The notes: generated by a model from the letters alone, not told the origin. 35,103 nucleotides of DNA from Bryobacterales bacterium (GCA_003166475.1 PMVV01000275.1:35579-70681); one strand, 5' to 3'; positions 1 to 8,787 are shown, numbered from the stretch's first letter. Made by a program: numbers and translations.

Positions 1-117
1 GCGCGGGGCTTCAGCCCCGCACTTCGCGGAATCAACAGGTTGAGTCCTGCGGCCGGCCTCCACGATGTGCCTGATTCCATATGCACGGTCAAAAAACCAC
101 CGCAACTTATTGAAATT

Positions 118-173
118 GGAGGGCGGCTAGCGCCGGCTGAAAGCCGGCTGCGGGCAGGATTGCCCGCCCTCCA
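118..173. repeat. REP-like hairpin repeat, copy 1
   Basis: A GC-rich imperfect inverted repeat lies just beyond the 3' end of the cupin gene. It contains an inner CCGGCT/AGCCGG stem and outer GGAGGGCGG/CCGCCCTCC arms. The same design recurs at 4105-4205 and 21017-21063, each time directly behind the 3' end of a minus-strand gene. A separate short perfect hairpin (GCGGGGCT/AGCCCCGC) sits at bases 3-20. The role is not known; transcript ending or 3'-end stabilisation fits the position. Confidence 0.7.
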
Positions 174-188
174 GTGTGCCGCGCCACC

Positions 189-653
189 TCAGCGGCCGTC
201 GATCTTCACCACGAAATAGGTGATCTGCTTGCCGCTCTCCACCAGCATCTGGTGCGCCGTCTTGATGGGAATATGCACCACATCGCCGGCGGACAGCGCC
301 ACTTTCTCGCCGCCCCGGATGGACGGCCCGCGGATCTCGTGGGGCGCAGTGGTCTTGGGGTCCACCACCGTGCCGCCGAGCACCAGTGTGGCCTCGCCGC
401 TCTCGATCACCATCACGTCGTTCTGCGTTTCGTGCAACTCCGCTTCGCCGCTGCCCTCCCGATGCGCCACCAGGAAGCTGTGGTTTCCATAGCCCGCCAG
501 GGGCAGCGTTGCCACCTTTTGCGCATTGATCTTGGGCGCCAGGCTCTTTTCGAAGCCCCGCAATTCGGCGCCGGTCCAATGCCCGACGCCCTCCGGCAAA
601 CCGGCGGGCAGCGCGGCTGCCGCCACGATCAACGCGATGACGAATGTTCTCAT
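189..653 (-). CDS. Exported small cupin-domain protein
   Basis: The 154-residue product starts with a short hydrophobic signal-like segment (MRTFVIALIVAAAALPAG) and continues as a single cupin beta-barrel. Typical cupin features are HETQNDVMVIESGEATLVLGG (about residues 74-94, split by the HxxxxD-type first motif) and the second half around SAGDVVHIPIKTAHQML. Cupins of this size bind a metal or small ligand; the substrate cannot be told. The start at 653 is supported by a strong AGGAGGAG ribosome site five bases upstream and by the ATGA overlap with the stop of the hydrolase gene upstream, so the two are likely translated together. A longer start at 689 would bury the signal segment and is less likely. 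Confidence 0.82.
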   Translation of the reverse strand: MRTFVIALIVAAAALPAGLPEGVGHWTGAELRGFEKSLAPKINAQKVATLPLAGYGNHSFLVAHREGSGEAELHETQNDVMVIESGEATLVLGGTVVDPKTTAPHEIRGPSIRGGEKVALSAGDVVHIPIKTAHQMLVESGKQITYFVVKIDGR

Positions 654-3034
654 TGCTCCTCCTGTCCAAAACCTATCCCGCTGATGCAAATCACGCTCAT
701 GGCCGTCCGATCGAACTTCAGCCGCACCACGCTCAGCCTGGCTGGATCAAACGGCTTGGGAGCACCGCTTGAATCAACGCTCTGAAACGCCGCCAGAGGC
801 GCGCGCACCGTCTGCAATACCGGCTCCCAATCTTTTTCGTATGCCGCGCTCTCCATCGGATCGAGCTTGAGGAACCTCTCCTTCAGCGGCGGCGGAATCG
901 CCGCGAAGCGGCTCACGGGTGCGCTGGCCGTTACGCCATCGCTGGTTTCGAGCTCGATGGTGAAGTCCGGCGATTCGCGATCCTTCTTCTTGGAATCGTC
1001 CGGCTTCTTGTTCTTATCGTCTTTCTTCTTGCCAGGCAGAGGCGCGTCTTCATCCAGCGCCGCGATCGACAACTCTATAGTGGATGCCTTCCCCAACTGC
1101 CACTTTGCCGCCGCGCCGTCGGGCAGCGTGAGAGTATACGAAGCCGCGGGCGCGCTTTTGGCCCGGTTCCATCCTAGAAACACGCCATTATAGTCCCTAT
1201 CGCCGCCCCGCCACGGAATGCGCCCCTCGCGCCAGATGGATAGCTTCTCGCCCGCGATACGCCCGCCCGGCGCGGTAGCCGTGGTGATATCGGCGTCTTC
1301 CTGGAAGGAAGCCAGCGGGACGTACGAGGCATCCTGGAAGCGATTGATGTAGATGGTATCCGGTAGCCACGCGCGCCCCACACGCCAATCCTCGAATAGC
1401 GGCCGATACTCGCGCCGCCCTTTCAGCGTGGCTTCCAGAAACGCCGCGATGTAGGTCTTCGAGATGCGCCGCTGCTCCTCGCCCGGCATCAACGGCTTCA
1501 GGTTCAGGAACCAACTCAGCGGCTCACCCGCATCCGTGCGGCCCCAAACGGTGTTGAATTGCCCGTGGTTGGCGCGGTATGCGTAGATCTCCGCTTTGAA
1601 CCAGGGGCCGGGCCGGGTGTAGCGCACGTGCTCCCACTGGCGGCTGCCCATGAACGATGACACGTCCGTATCGTGCGCGCCCTGCAGGGTCAGGTAGCTC
1701 ACATTCTCAATCCAGCGATGCTGTCCGGCGGGCTTGTACTGGCCGTCGGCCGGCGCGATAGCTACCACCGCCCGTATGGCAAAGCCGTCGAAGCCATAAT
1801 CGAAATGAATGTCGGCGTTGTCCGGGTAATACTGCATCCGGTTGAACAACGCCGCCGTGGCCGCGGCCTCGCCGCCCCGCGAGTGCCCCATCAGCGCGAT
1901 GTGCGCCATATCCACTTTGCCGCGAAACGGATTACCCGCCTGCTGGTTCCATTCCCGCCAAAGCTTCAGATGCTCCAGCAACATCCAGCCGCGCACCTGC
2001 TGCTGCTTGGGCAGATCGTGAAAGAGGCCGCTGTTCAGGAAGTTCTCGTCGATGGATGCCAGGATAAAGCCGCGGCTCGCCAGCAACTCGCCCAGGTATG
2101 CGTAGCCCGGATCGGAAAACTCCGCCATGCCGTGGTTGCCGTGTACGATCAAGGCCAGCGGAAAAGGGCCCGCGCCCTCCGGATACCACACCCGTGCATT
2201 CAGCGGCAGTTTGTCCACATCGAATCCCCAGTACTTCCGGCGCGCCCATTTCTTCCAGCCGGTGAAGTCTTTGAAGAAGTCGGATGCATCCACCGTGCGC
2301 GTTTTGATGGCCACCGAAGGTCCGTATTCCGGTCGCCGAATGTCGTTGCCCACGCCGTAGAACAGCTTGTTCACGGGGTACGGGCCTTTGTCCGCGGGAT
2401 TCGCGATATCCAGCCTGGCGGGCATGGACGCTGCCGGTGGCCGCCAGGAGATCACCTTCTCCATCGAACCCTGGTGCACGAATAGCCACATCAGCCCGAT
2501 GTTAATGGCCACTGCAAGCACGCAAAGCGACACGGTAACGATCTTCTTGCTCAGCGCCGCCGTGCGGAAATGGTCCGCTACGAAGGTAGCTATAGTGGCG
2601 CCCAGGAATCCTTCCGCGAGGCCGATCGCAATCGCCATCGGGACGCCCAATTGCGGCGGTCCCCAGATCGTCATGACGATTGCGCACGACCCCACGATCA
2701 TGCCGGTCGCCATGCGGGGCAGTCTCCGCGCAATTGTCAGCAGCAGTGCGACCGCAAGTGCTGTGAGAGGAATGAACACCGCGGCAAACAGGATGGCCAG
2801 CGCGAAGTCGAAAGCGTAGCCGAATCCGGTTCGGGCATACAGTCCCGCGACGACCACGCATAGGGCCGCCGCCGCGAGTGTTCCCCATACTGCGCCGCGG
2901 CGCGCTTCGGGACCCGGGCGGACCTGCCTCCATTGCCGGGCGCACCAATCCAGCCCTTTGCGCCACCACGACTTCACGCGCTCGCGCAACGCTGGACGCC
3001 GCTGGACAGGGTCGGGCTGGGCGGTACCCGGCAT
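650..3034 (-). CDS. Membrane-anchored alpha/beta hydrolase
   Basis: About 794 residues. The N-terminal quarter has four to five hydrophobic segments (for example AVWGTLAAAALCVVVAGLYA and IVTVSLCVLAVAINIGLMWL). An alpha/beta hydrolase domain follows, with LIVHGNHG as the oxyanion-hole strand and GHSRGGE as the nucleophile elbow; GAHDTD and ANHGQFN are candidates for the acid and histidine. This resembles the chlorophyllase/dienelactone-type hydrolases; the substrate is unknown. Near the C-terminus is a Lys/Asp-rich linker (PGKKKDDKNKKPDDSKKK) followed by a beta-rich tail. The gene ends in an ATGA overlap with the cupin gene. The start is uncertain: ATG 3034 is chosen, ATG 3085 is in frame, and neither has a clear Shine-Dalgarno site. 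Confidence 0.8.
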   Translation of the reverse strand: MPGTAQPDPVQRRPALRERVKSWWRKGLDWCARQWRQVRPGPEARRGAVWGTLAAAALCVVVAGLYARTGFGYAFDFALAILFAAVFIPLTALAVALLLTIARRLPRMATGMIVGSCAIVMTIWGPPQLGVPMAIAIGLAEGFLGATIATFVADHFRTAALSKKIVTVSLCVLAVAINIGLMWLFVHQGSMEKVISWRPPAASMPARLDIANPADKGPYPVNKLFYGVGNDIRRPEYGPSVAIKTRTVDASDFFKDFTGWKKWARRKYWGFDVDKLPLNARVWYPEGAGPFPLALIVHGNHGMAEFSDPGYAYLGELLASRGFILASIDENFLNSGLFHDLPKQQQVRGWMLLEHLKLWREWNQQAGNPFRGKVDMAHIALMGHSRGGEAAATAALFNRMQYYPDNADIHFDYGFDGFAIRAVVAIAPADGQYKPAGQHRWIENVSYLTLQGAHDTDVSSFMGSRQWEHVRYTRPGPWFKAEIYAYRANHGQFNTVWGRTDAGEPLSWFLNLKPLMPGEEQRRISKTYIAAFLEATLKGRREYRPLFEDWRVGRAWLPDTIYINRFQDASYVPLASFQEDADITTATAPGGRIAGEKLSIWREGRIPWRGGDRDYNGVFLGWNRAKSAPAASYTLTLPDGAAAKWQLGKASTIELSIAALDEDAPLPGKKKDDKNKKPDDSKKKDRESPDFTIELETSDGVTASAPVSRFAAIPPPLKERFLKLDPMESAAYEKDWEPVLQTVRAPLAAFQSVDSSGAPKPFDPARLSVVRLKFDRTAMSVICISGIGFGQEEQ

Positions 3035-3087
3035 GATTGCTAATGTTAATCCACGGCGGGCCGGAGCGCTAAGGCGCCCCTGCACAT

Positions 3088-3120
3088 GTGGCGCAGACGA
3101 ATCGTTTTATGTCGTCTGCG
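3088..3120. repeat. GCAGACGA hairpin element, copy 1
   Basis: Perfect 9-bp arms CGCAGACGA (3092-3100) and TCGTCTGCG (3112-3120) enclose an 11-base loop. The element lies between the divergent hydrolase and G1 peptidase genes. The same arms with the same leading GTGG recur at 8607-8638, where they form the 3' end of the GHMP kinase gene. The surrounding gap 3035-3258 shows no gene. Confidence 0.7.
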
Positions 3121-3258
3121 TCTGCCGATGGGCAACAGGCGGCCGTTGGACGGTGGTTTTAGTACTAATGCGGCTATACCCACGATGCCGAGGGTGGTGT
3201 ATACTGGTCGGAATTGGGGGGGAACCCCGATACATTTTTCTGAAAGTGGAGCTTACAG

Positions 3259-4065
3259 ATGATAACGAAACGACTTGGCGTCCTGGGAGCGATCGCCATC
3301 TTGCCTGCATTCGCGCAGGTTTCGAGCGCGCCGACCGACATGGAAAGAATAGCACCGCGGCAGCACCGGCCGATTAAGGACCGCGTGGACCACGGAGACG
3401 GCACGTCCACCAGCACCAACTGGAGCGGTTACGCGGTGACCGGGACCTCCTTCACCTCGGCAGTGGGTTCCTGGGTTGTGCCCACAGCCACCTGCACTTC
3501 GGGGGATTTGTATGCCTCGTTTTGGGTGGGCATCGATGGATACTCTTCCAGCAGCGTCGAGCAAACTGGCACGGACTCCGATTGTGTGGGGAAAAACCCG
3601 AGCTATTATGCCTGGTATGAGTTTTACCCGAATCCGTCATTCGAAATCAGCGGCCTGACGATCAAGCCTGGCGATCACATGGCTGCGAAGGTGGCTTACA
3701 ACGGCTCAGAGTTCACTATCACGATCAAGGACGAGACTACGGGCAAGTCTTACAGCAAGAGTTCGACGGTAAAGAACGCGAAGCGGTCGTCGGCCGAATG
3801 GATTACGGAGGCGCCCTGCTGCACTTCCAGCGGCGGTATCCTGCCCCTCGCCGATTTCGGCACGGTGCTTTTCGGTGAAGACAGCACTAGTGTAAAGGGC
3901 ACCAATTCTGCGACCGATAGCACAACCAGTGGCGCGATCGGAGCTTTCCCGGCGGCAGACATCGAGGAAATCAACAAGACCGGTAGCTCCACCAGTCCGC
4001 AACTATCGACGTGCACGACGCTCTCCTCTGACGGCACCAGCTTTTCGTGCACCTGGGCGCCATAG
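3259..4065 (+). CDS. Secreted glutamic peptidase, family G1 (eqolisin)
   Basis: The 268-residue precursor has a signal peptide (MITKRLGVLGAIAILPAFAQ) and a short propeptide-like stretch before the catalytic domain at NWSGYAV (residue 54 on). Family landmarks line up with scytalidoglutamic peptidase: WVGIDG (89-94), the catalytic Gln in EQTGTD (Q102), YYAWYEFYP (117-124) and the catalytic Glu in AEWITEAP (E184). Both residues of the Gln/Glu dyad are therefore present. The family hydrolyses proteins at acid pH outside the cell. ATG 3259 has a GGAG site about 10 bases upstream. The gene stands alone and converges on the GH3 gene. Confidence 0.88.
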   Translation: MITKRLGVLGAIAILPAFAQVSSAPTDMERIAPRQHRPIKDRVDHGDGTSTSTNWSGYAVTGTSFTSAVGSWVVPTATCTSGDLYASFWVGIDGYSSSSVEQTGTDSDCVGKNPSYYAWYEFYPNPSFEISGLTIKPGDHMAAKVAYNGSEFTITIKDETTGKSYSKSSTVKNAKRSSAEWITEAPCCTSSGGILPLADFGTVLFGEDSTSVKGTNSATDSTTSGAIGAFPAADIEEINKTGSSTSPQLSTCTTLSSDGTSFSCTWAP

Positions 4066-4104
4066 CCGCCCGGTAGTTATCGCGTAGTGGGTCAGTTTGC
4101 AATT

Positions 4105-4205
4105 GGAGGGCGGGCAATTCTGCCCCGGGGTCCCCTCTGGGGGCGGCTTTCAGCCGGCTCTGGCCGCCTACAAAGACGGCTGCGGCCAAGATTGGCCGCC
4201 CTCCA
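4105..4205. repeat. REP-like hairpin repeat, copy 2 (extended)
   Basis: The element fills the gap between the convergent G1 peptidase and GH3 genes. It begins with GGAGGGCGGGCA, contains CGGCTTTCAGCCGGC-type inner pairing, and ends in a segment (about 4175-4205) nearly identical to 21033-21063. At 101 bases it looks like two hairpin units end to end. It could serve as a bidirectional terminator for the two genes, but no U-tract is seen. Confidence 0.7.
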
Positions 4206-4213
4206 AGGCGATG

Positions 4214-6334
4214 CTATCGCGATACCGTGACCGTCGTATGCTGCCTGTCGTCGGCTGACGAGGCGCCCACAACGATTTGCGTTCCGGGCTCGGCGGCGAG
4301 CGGCATTTCGACGGTCCGGGTTTCGCGTGGCTTCAGCGAGATACGCTGGAATCCCCGCAGTTGCTTCAACCCAGCGCGTTCCGTATAGAGTTGCACCACT
4401 TCATCGCCGGCCCGTTTACCGGTATTCGTTACATCCACCCTGACCGCGCCGGAATGGAACTTCAGGCGCGAGTATCGGAAGCTTGTGTAGCTCAGGCCAT
4501 AGCCGAATGGATAAAGCGGTTCGCCTTTGAAGTAGGTGTACGTGCGGCCGTGGCGAATGTCGTAGTCCATCATGGGCGGCAGTTGATCGAGCGACTTCGG
4601 CCAGGTCTGATTGAGACGGCCCGCGGGATTGTAGTCGCCAAACAATACATCGGCGATGGCCGTGCCTTGCTCCTGCGCGGCGTGCGCGATGTGCAGAATG
4701 GCCGGCACGTTCTGCTGGGTCCAGTCGATCGCGTACGGAAAGCTCGACACCAGCACCACCACCGTCTTGGGATTCGCCGCGTATACTTGTTTGATCAACT
4801 CTTCCTGCGAAAGGCTGATGGATTCCCGGTCGCGCCCCTCTCTGCCTTCTCCAGGATCGGCGCAGGGTTTGCTCGACACGTCCATATTGAAAATCGCCAT
4901 AATGTTAGTGGCGCCGCATGTGGGGTGATTCCCAACCACGACCACCGCCACGTCCGACGAACCGGCAGCCTTCACCGCTGCGCCATCTTGGTTGCCCGCC
5001 GCATAGTTCACCGTAGTGCCGGGCGCCACTTTCCCGCGAATGCCTTGGAGAGGCGTAATCGCATACGGCGGCCGGCCGCCATACAGGTCGATCAGGACTT
5101 CGCCGGCCCGTGGCCCAACCACGGCGATGGATTTGATGGCGTTCTTATCCAACGGCAGAAAGCCATTCGCATTCTTGAGCAGCACCATCGATTCGCGCGC
5201 TGCATCGAGCGCCACACGCTTGTGCTTCTCGCCGGTCCACGGCTCCGGTTCGCCGGCCGTGCCGATGCTGGAATACGGGACCATGGACGGGGGATCGAGC
5301 AACCCCAGCCGGATCACGGTTCTGAATTTGCCTTTGAGAACCGCATCGATATCCGCTTCGGAAAGTAAGTGGTCGTCCAGTCCCTGCTTAGCCAACTTGG
5401 GGATGTTGAAGAAGAATGCGAGTACCTGGCCGATGCCGGCCTTGATCGCCTCGGCCAGGGCCTCCTCCTGAGTCTTGTAGTAGTGACGCGGATTGACCAT
5501 CAGTTCGACGGCCAGCGCATCGGATGAGATGATTCCGTCCGCGCCCCACTCCTTAACGGCCAGGCTCCGCAGGATAGGATTCACCGTCATCGGCACATGA
5601 TTCCAGGCGTTGTAAGACGCCATGAACGACTTCGCGCCGCCCTCCACGAATCCCATGCGGAAGGGCGCCGAGTAATAGTCGCGCAGCAACTGTTCGTCGA
5701 AATCCGAAGAAGAACTGCCGCGCGTAGTTTCGTTGCTGTTGGCTAGGAAGTGTTTCATCAGGGACGCGGCCTGCCAATACTTGGGGTCATCGCCCTGCAT
5801 GCCTTTGATGAACGCCACGGCCATCGTTCCGGTGAAGAAGGCGTCTTCGCCATAGCTCTCGTTGTTTCTTCCCCAGCGCGGGTCGCGCGCCAGGTCCGCA
5901 TTGGGCCCCCACACCACCAGCACGTTGCTCTTGTACTTCTCGCTTTGGTAGATGTAGCGGGCTTCGTATCCTTGCACCGCGCCCACGCGGCGGATGAGCG
6001 CCGGGTCCCAAGTTGAAGCCATCCCGATGACCTCGGGAAACTGCGTGGTGGTCGCCGCCTTCTGGCCAAAGTCGCCCTTGCGCACCAGGCCGTGCAGCCC
6101 TTCCGAGCCGCCCGCATCCGGGATGTGCAGGCGCGGTACTGCGGTGCTGGTAGCCAGGCAGGCGAGCTTCTCATCCAGCGTCATCAGCGACAGGATGTTA
6201 TCGACCCGCTGCTCCAATGGCAGGCCGGGATTCTGAAACGGGTATTGGTTCTGGGCGCTGAGCGGCGCCGTGCCAGCGAGTAGCAGCGCTATGCCTGCTG
6301 CGGATACGGCGGCGAAGTGCGTTTTGGCGTTCAT
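4214..6334 (-). CDS. Glycoside hydrolase family 3 (beta-glucosidase/xylosidase type)
   Basis: About 706 residues with a signal peptide ending SAQ. The order is a GH3 N-terminal barrel, a GH3 C-terminal domain and a fibronectin-III-like domain. Visible motifs are KHFLANSNE in the barrel, the nucleophile Asp in DGIISSDALAVE (D272 from this start), GYGLSYTSF at the join to the last domain, and a C-terminal beta sandwich. The enzyme should release beta-linked glucose or xylose from oligosaccharides in the periplasm or outside. Substrate preference cannot be read from sequence. The start is uncertain: ATG 6349 is five codons upstream and neither has a ribosome site. A TATTAT box at 6353-6348 would give an almost leaderless message from 6334. 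Confidence 0.9.
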   Translation of the reverse strand: MNAKTHFAAVSAAGIALLLAGTAPLSAQNQYPFQNPGLPLEQRVDNILSLMTLDEKLACLATSTAVPRLHIPDAGGSEGLHGLVRKGDFGQKAATTTQFPEVIGMASTWDPALIRRVGAVQGYEARYIYQSEKYKSNVLVVWGPNADLARDPRWGRNNESYGEDAFFTGTMAVAFIKGMQGDDPKYWQAASLMKHFLANSNETTRGSSSSDFDEQLLRDYYSAPFRMGFVEGGAKSFMASYNAWNHVPMTVNPILRSLAVKEWGADGIISSDALAVELMVNPRHYYKTQEEALAEAIKAGIGQVLAFFFNIPKLAKQGLDDHLLSEADIDAVLKGKFRTVIRLGLLDPPSMVPYSSIGTAGEPEPWTGEKHKRVALDAARESMVLLKNANGFLPLDKNAIKSIAVVGPRAGEVLIDLYGGRPPYAITPLQGIRGKVAPGTTVNYAAGNQDGAAVKAAGSSDVAVVVVGNHPTCGATNIMAIFNMDVSSKPCADPGEGREGRDRESISLSQEELIKQVYAANPKTVVVLVSSFPYAIDWTQQNVPAILHIAHAAQEQGTAIADVLFGDYNPAGRLNQTWPKSLDQLPPMMDYDIRHGRTYTYFKGEPLYPFGYGLSYTSFRYSRLKFHSGAVRVDVTNTGKRAGDEVVQLYTERAGLKQLRGFQRISLKPRETRTVEMPLAAEPGTQIVVGASSADDRQHTTVTVSR

Positions 6335-6352
6335 GGCAATCACGCGCATAAT
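6324..6352 (+). promoter_or_regulatory. Candidate promoter for a leaderless TIGR03790 message
   Basis: TTGGCG (6324-6329), a 17-base spacer and CATAAT (6347-6352) match a sigma-70-like promoter. Its start site would fall at or next to ATG 6359, and no Shine-Dalgarno site precedes that ATG. The same AT-rich patch reads as TATTAT on the other strand and could serve the divergent GH3 gene. Confidence 0.4.
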
Positions 6353-6358
6353 ATCATC

Positions 6359-7453
6359 ATGCGGCTATGCACTCTGGCGCTCGGCTTGCTAGGCGGCTGT
6401 TCCGCGCTTCTGGCGCAGGGCGGGGAGAACGTTCTGCTGGTGGTGAACCGTGCCGACGCGCTTTCGCGGCGCATCGCGGACTACTACATTTCGAAGCGCG
6501 GCATCCCTTTGAAGAACGTCTGCAAGCTGGACATTTTGGAGGACAAGGAAGAGGTTTCCTGGGACGATTACGTGGAGCAGGTCGAGCGCCCCATCGCCCG
6601 CTGTCTGGCCCAGGCCGATCTGCGCGAGCAGGTGCTCTACATCGCGACCACCATGGGAGTTCCGCTGAAGGTCGCCGGCGGCGGCGAGGGACTGGCCGGC
6701 GAATACTGCGCGGTGGATTCCGAGCTGACCCTGCTCTACTCCAAAATGAACGGGAGGCGCTTCGCGCGCGCGGGCGTGGTGCCCAATCCGTTTTACGGCC
6801 GGAAAGACCAGCCGTTCACCCACGCGCGCTTCCCCATCTACCTGGTGACACGTCTGGCCGGATACGATTTCGGCGACGTGAAGGGCATCATCGACCGGTC
6901 GCTCGCCGCGCGCAATGAGGGCAAGTTCGTATTCGACCTGAAGTCCGACGACGATGCGGAGGGCAACAATTGGCTGCGGACGGCGGCCCTGGCGCTGCCC
7001 AAAGAACGCGTCGTCATGGATGAATCGGCCAAGGTGCTCACCGGCGAAAAGGACGTCATCGGTTACGCCGCCTGGGGCTCCAACGATCCCAACCGGCACC
7101 AGCGCAACCTCGGATTTCAATGGCTGCCGGGCGCGCTGGTCACCGAGTATGTTTCGACGGACGGCCGCACGTTCCAGCGCCCTCCGTCCGGCTGGACGAT
7201 CGGCACGTGGAAGGACGCCGCGGGTTGGTTTGCCGGGTCGCCGCAAACGCTCACCGCCGATTACATCCACGAAGGCGCCACCGGCTGTTCGGGCCACGTC
7301 AATGAGCCGTACCTGGCGTTCACGCCACACCCCGATCAGCTTTTCCCGGCCTACTTCAGCGGCCGCAATCTGGCGGAGAGCTACTATCTCGCGATTCGCG
7401 CCCTGAGTTGGCAGAACATCGTAGTGGGCGATCCGCTGTGCAAGCTGAAGTAA
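6359..7453 (+). CDS. TIGR03790 family protein
   Basis: The 364-residue protein begins with an export signal (LCTLALGLLGGCSALLAQG). A Cys in a lipobox-like setting suggests either a lipoprotein or a cleaved secreted protein. The body matches the TIGR03790 family, known from Acidobacteria, Planctomycetes and others: opening VLLVVNRADALSRRIADYY, central YIATTMGVPLKV, and the closing GATGCSGHVNEPYL and NIVVGDPLCKL. The family has no established function. ATG 6359 is preferred over in-frame upstream codons because it starts the signal peptide. The gene is divergent from GH3, with only 24 bases (or 9, if GH3 starts at 6349) between start codons. Confidence 0.85.
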   Translation: MRLCTLALGLLGGCSALLAQGGENVLLVVNRADALSRRIADYYISKRGIPLKNVCKLDILEDKEEVSWDDYVEQVERPIARCLAQADLREQVLYIATTMGVPLKVAGGGEGLAGEYCAVDSELTLLYSKMNGRRFARAGVVPNPFYGRKDQPFTHARFPIYLVTRLAGYDFGDVKGIIDRSLAARNEGKFVFDLKSDDDAEGNNWLRTAALALPKERVVMDESAKVLTGEKDVIGYAAWGSNDPNRHQRNLGFQWLPGALVTEYVSTDGRTFQRPPSGWTIGTWKDAAGWFAGSPQTLTADYIHEGATGCSGHVNEPYLAFTPHPDQLFPAYFSGRNLAESYYLAIRALSWQNIVVGDPLCKLK

Positions 7454-7573
7454 GGGCGGATATTCAGATAGAATCGCCTTCTGGGGGCCACTATCACGCC
7501 GATTCATGAAACCACCGCCGCAGCACCCGCCCAGGGAGGCCACAGGGACTCTCCCGCCGGCACTCCTGACCGC

Positions 7574-8677
7574 GTGGTCAACAGCATCGCTCCCATCCGC
7601 GTCTGCGATAACGGCGGCTGGACCGATACATGGTTCGCCGGCCACGGCAAGGTCTTCAGTATCGCCGTCTCCCCCTACGTGGAGGTGCAGATGAAGGTAT
7701 ACGAGCGCTCGGAGGGGCGCGCGCGCATCACCATCCACGCCGAGAACTACGGAGAGCGCTATGCCATCGAGCAGCCGCATGGCATCTACGACAAGCACCC
7801 GCTGATCGAAGCGGCCCTAGACTACTCCTCCATCCCCAAGCACATCGCTATCGAGGTGACCATTTTCAGCGAAGCGCCTCCGGGGTGCTCGACGGGGACG
7901 TCGGCATCCGTGAGCGTGGCGCTGCTGGGCGCGCTGGACACCCTGACCGCCGGCCGTATGACGCCCTACCAGGTGGCCATGGCGGCTTTCCACGTGGAGA
8001 CGCAATTATTGAAGCAGCAGTGCGGGATCCAAGACCAGCTCGCCGCGGCGCACGGCGGCATCAACTTCATCGACATGCACGAGTACCCGCACGCCTCGGT
8101 CAGCCGCATTGACGTCCCGGCTGCGGTGTGGTGGGAGTTGGAAAGTCGCCTGGTGCTCGTCTATGTCGGCAGCAGCCACAGCTCGAGCGAGGTGCACCGT
8201 ATGGTGATCCGCAGCTTGGAGCACAGTGGCATAGAATCGCCCAAGCTCGACATGCTGCGGCGCTGCGCGGAGCAGGCCACGGAGGCGCTCTACGCCGGGG
8301 ACCTGGAAGAACTGGGCCGTTCCATGATCCGGAACACCGAGGCGCAGGCCGACCTGCACCAGGAGTTGGTGGGTCCGCACCACCGCCAGACCATTGAGAT
8401 CGCGCGCGAGTTCGGGGCCTCCGGCTGGAAAGTGAACGGCGCAGGGGGAGACGGTGGTTCCGTCGCCATTCTGAGTCACCCGGACCGCGCGCGGCGGCGC
8501 GAGATGATCCGGGCCATTCTCGCATCCGACACACGATACCGGCACATTCCGGCGCGGCTGTCGAACGACGGGCTGCGCGTGTGGGAGGTGCCCCAAGGTG
8601 CCCGGCGTGGCGCAGACGATCGTTGTTTGTCGTCTGCGGCAGGCCACGAAAAACGATGGCCTGCCCCACTGAGTTAA
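7574..8677 (+). CDS. GHMP family sugar kinase (heptose/fucose kinase-like)
   Basis: The 367-residue product opens with the GHMP substrate motif APIRVCDNGGWTDTWFAGHG and carries the phosphate-binding loop PPGCSTGTSAS at residues 102-112. Late motifs KVNGAGGDGGSVAIL fit GHMP motif 3. These features are typical of D-glycero-D-manno-heptose 7-phosphate kinase and fucokinase-like enzymes that feed cell-surface sugars; the substrate is not settled. The start is taken as GTG 7574, where family homology begins, but there is no ribosome site and the frame stays open back to 7472. The last 23 residues (from about 345) are encoded by the hairpin repeat at 8607-8665, so the natural end has probably been replaced. 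Confidence 0.82.
   Translation: MVNSIAPIRVCDNGGWTDTWFAGHGKVFSIAVSPYVEVQMKVYERSEGRARITIHAENYGERYAIEQPHGIYDKHPLIEAALDYSSIPKHIAIEVTIFSEAPPGCSTGTSASVSVALLGALDTLTAGRMTPYQVAMAAFHVETQLLKQQCGIQDQLAAAHGGINFIDMHEYPHASVSRIDVPAAVWWELESRLVLVYVGSSHSSSEVHRMVIRSLEHSGIESPKLDMLRRCAEQATEALYAGDLEELGRSMIRNTEAQADLHQELVGPHHRQTIEIAREFGASGWKVNGAGGDGGSVAILSHPDRARRREMIRAILASDTRYRHIPARLSNDGLRVWEVPQGARRGADDRCLSSAAGHEKRWPAPLS
8607..8665. repeat. GCAGACGA hairpin element, copy 2, with a second hairpin
   Basis: CGCAGACGA (8611-8619) and TCGTCTGCG (8630-8638) form the same 9-bp stem as at 3092-3120. A second perfect 9-bp stem, GGCAGGCCA (8638-8646) and TGGCCTGCC (8657-8665), follows at once. The element overlaps the last codons of the GHMP kinase gene and could also act as its terminator. 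A GTTAAC-rich stretch follows at 8674-8690. Confidence 0.72.
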
Positions 8678-8787
8678 CAAGCGTTAACTGCCTGGACTAA
8701 CTCTTGTGGGTATAGACTGTAACCCAATGGATGTATGAGATTAAAGGTAAGACCAGTAATCAGATCTGAAAGTCCTGTGCTATCGAC

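Noticed and set aside
4277-5368. 363-codon plus-strand frame over the GH3 gene
   Set aside because: Antisense shadow of a clear GH3 enzyme; rich in His and Arg as such shadows are.
6389-7798. 469-codon minus-strand frame over the TIGR03790 gene
   Set aside because: It is antisense to a recognised family, spans two genes and the gap between them, and shows only the Arg/Ala/Gly/Val-rich composition of a GC-rich shadow frame.
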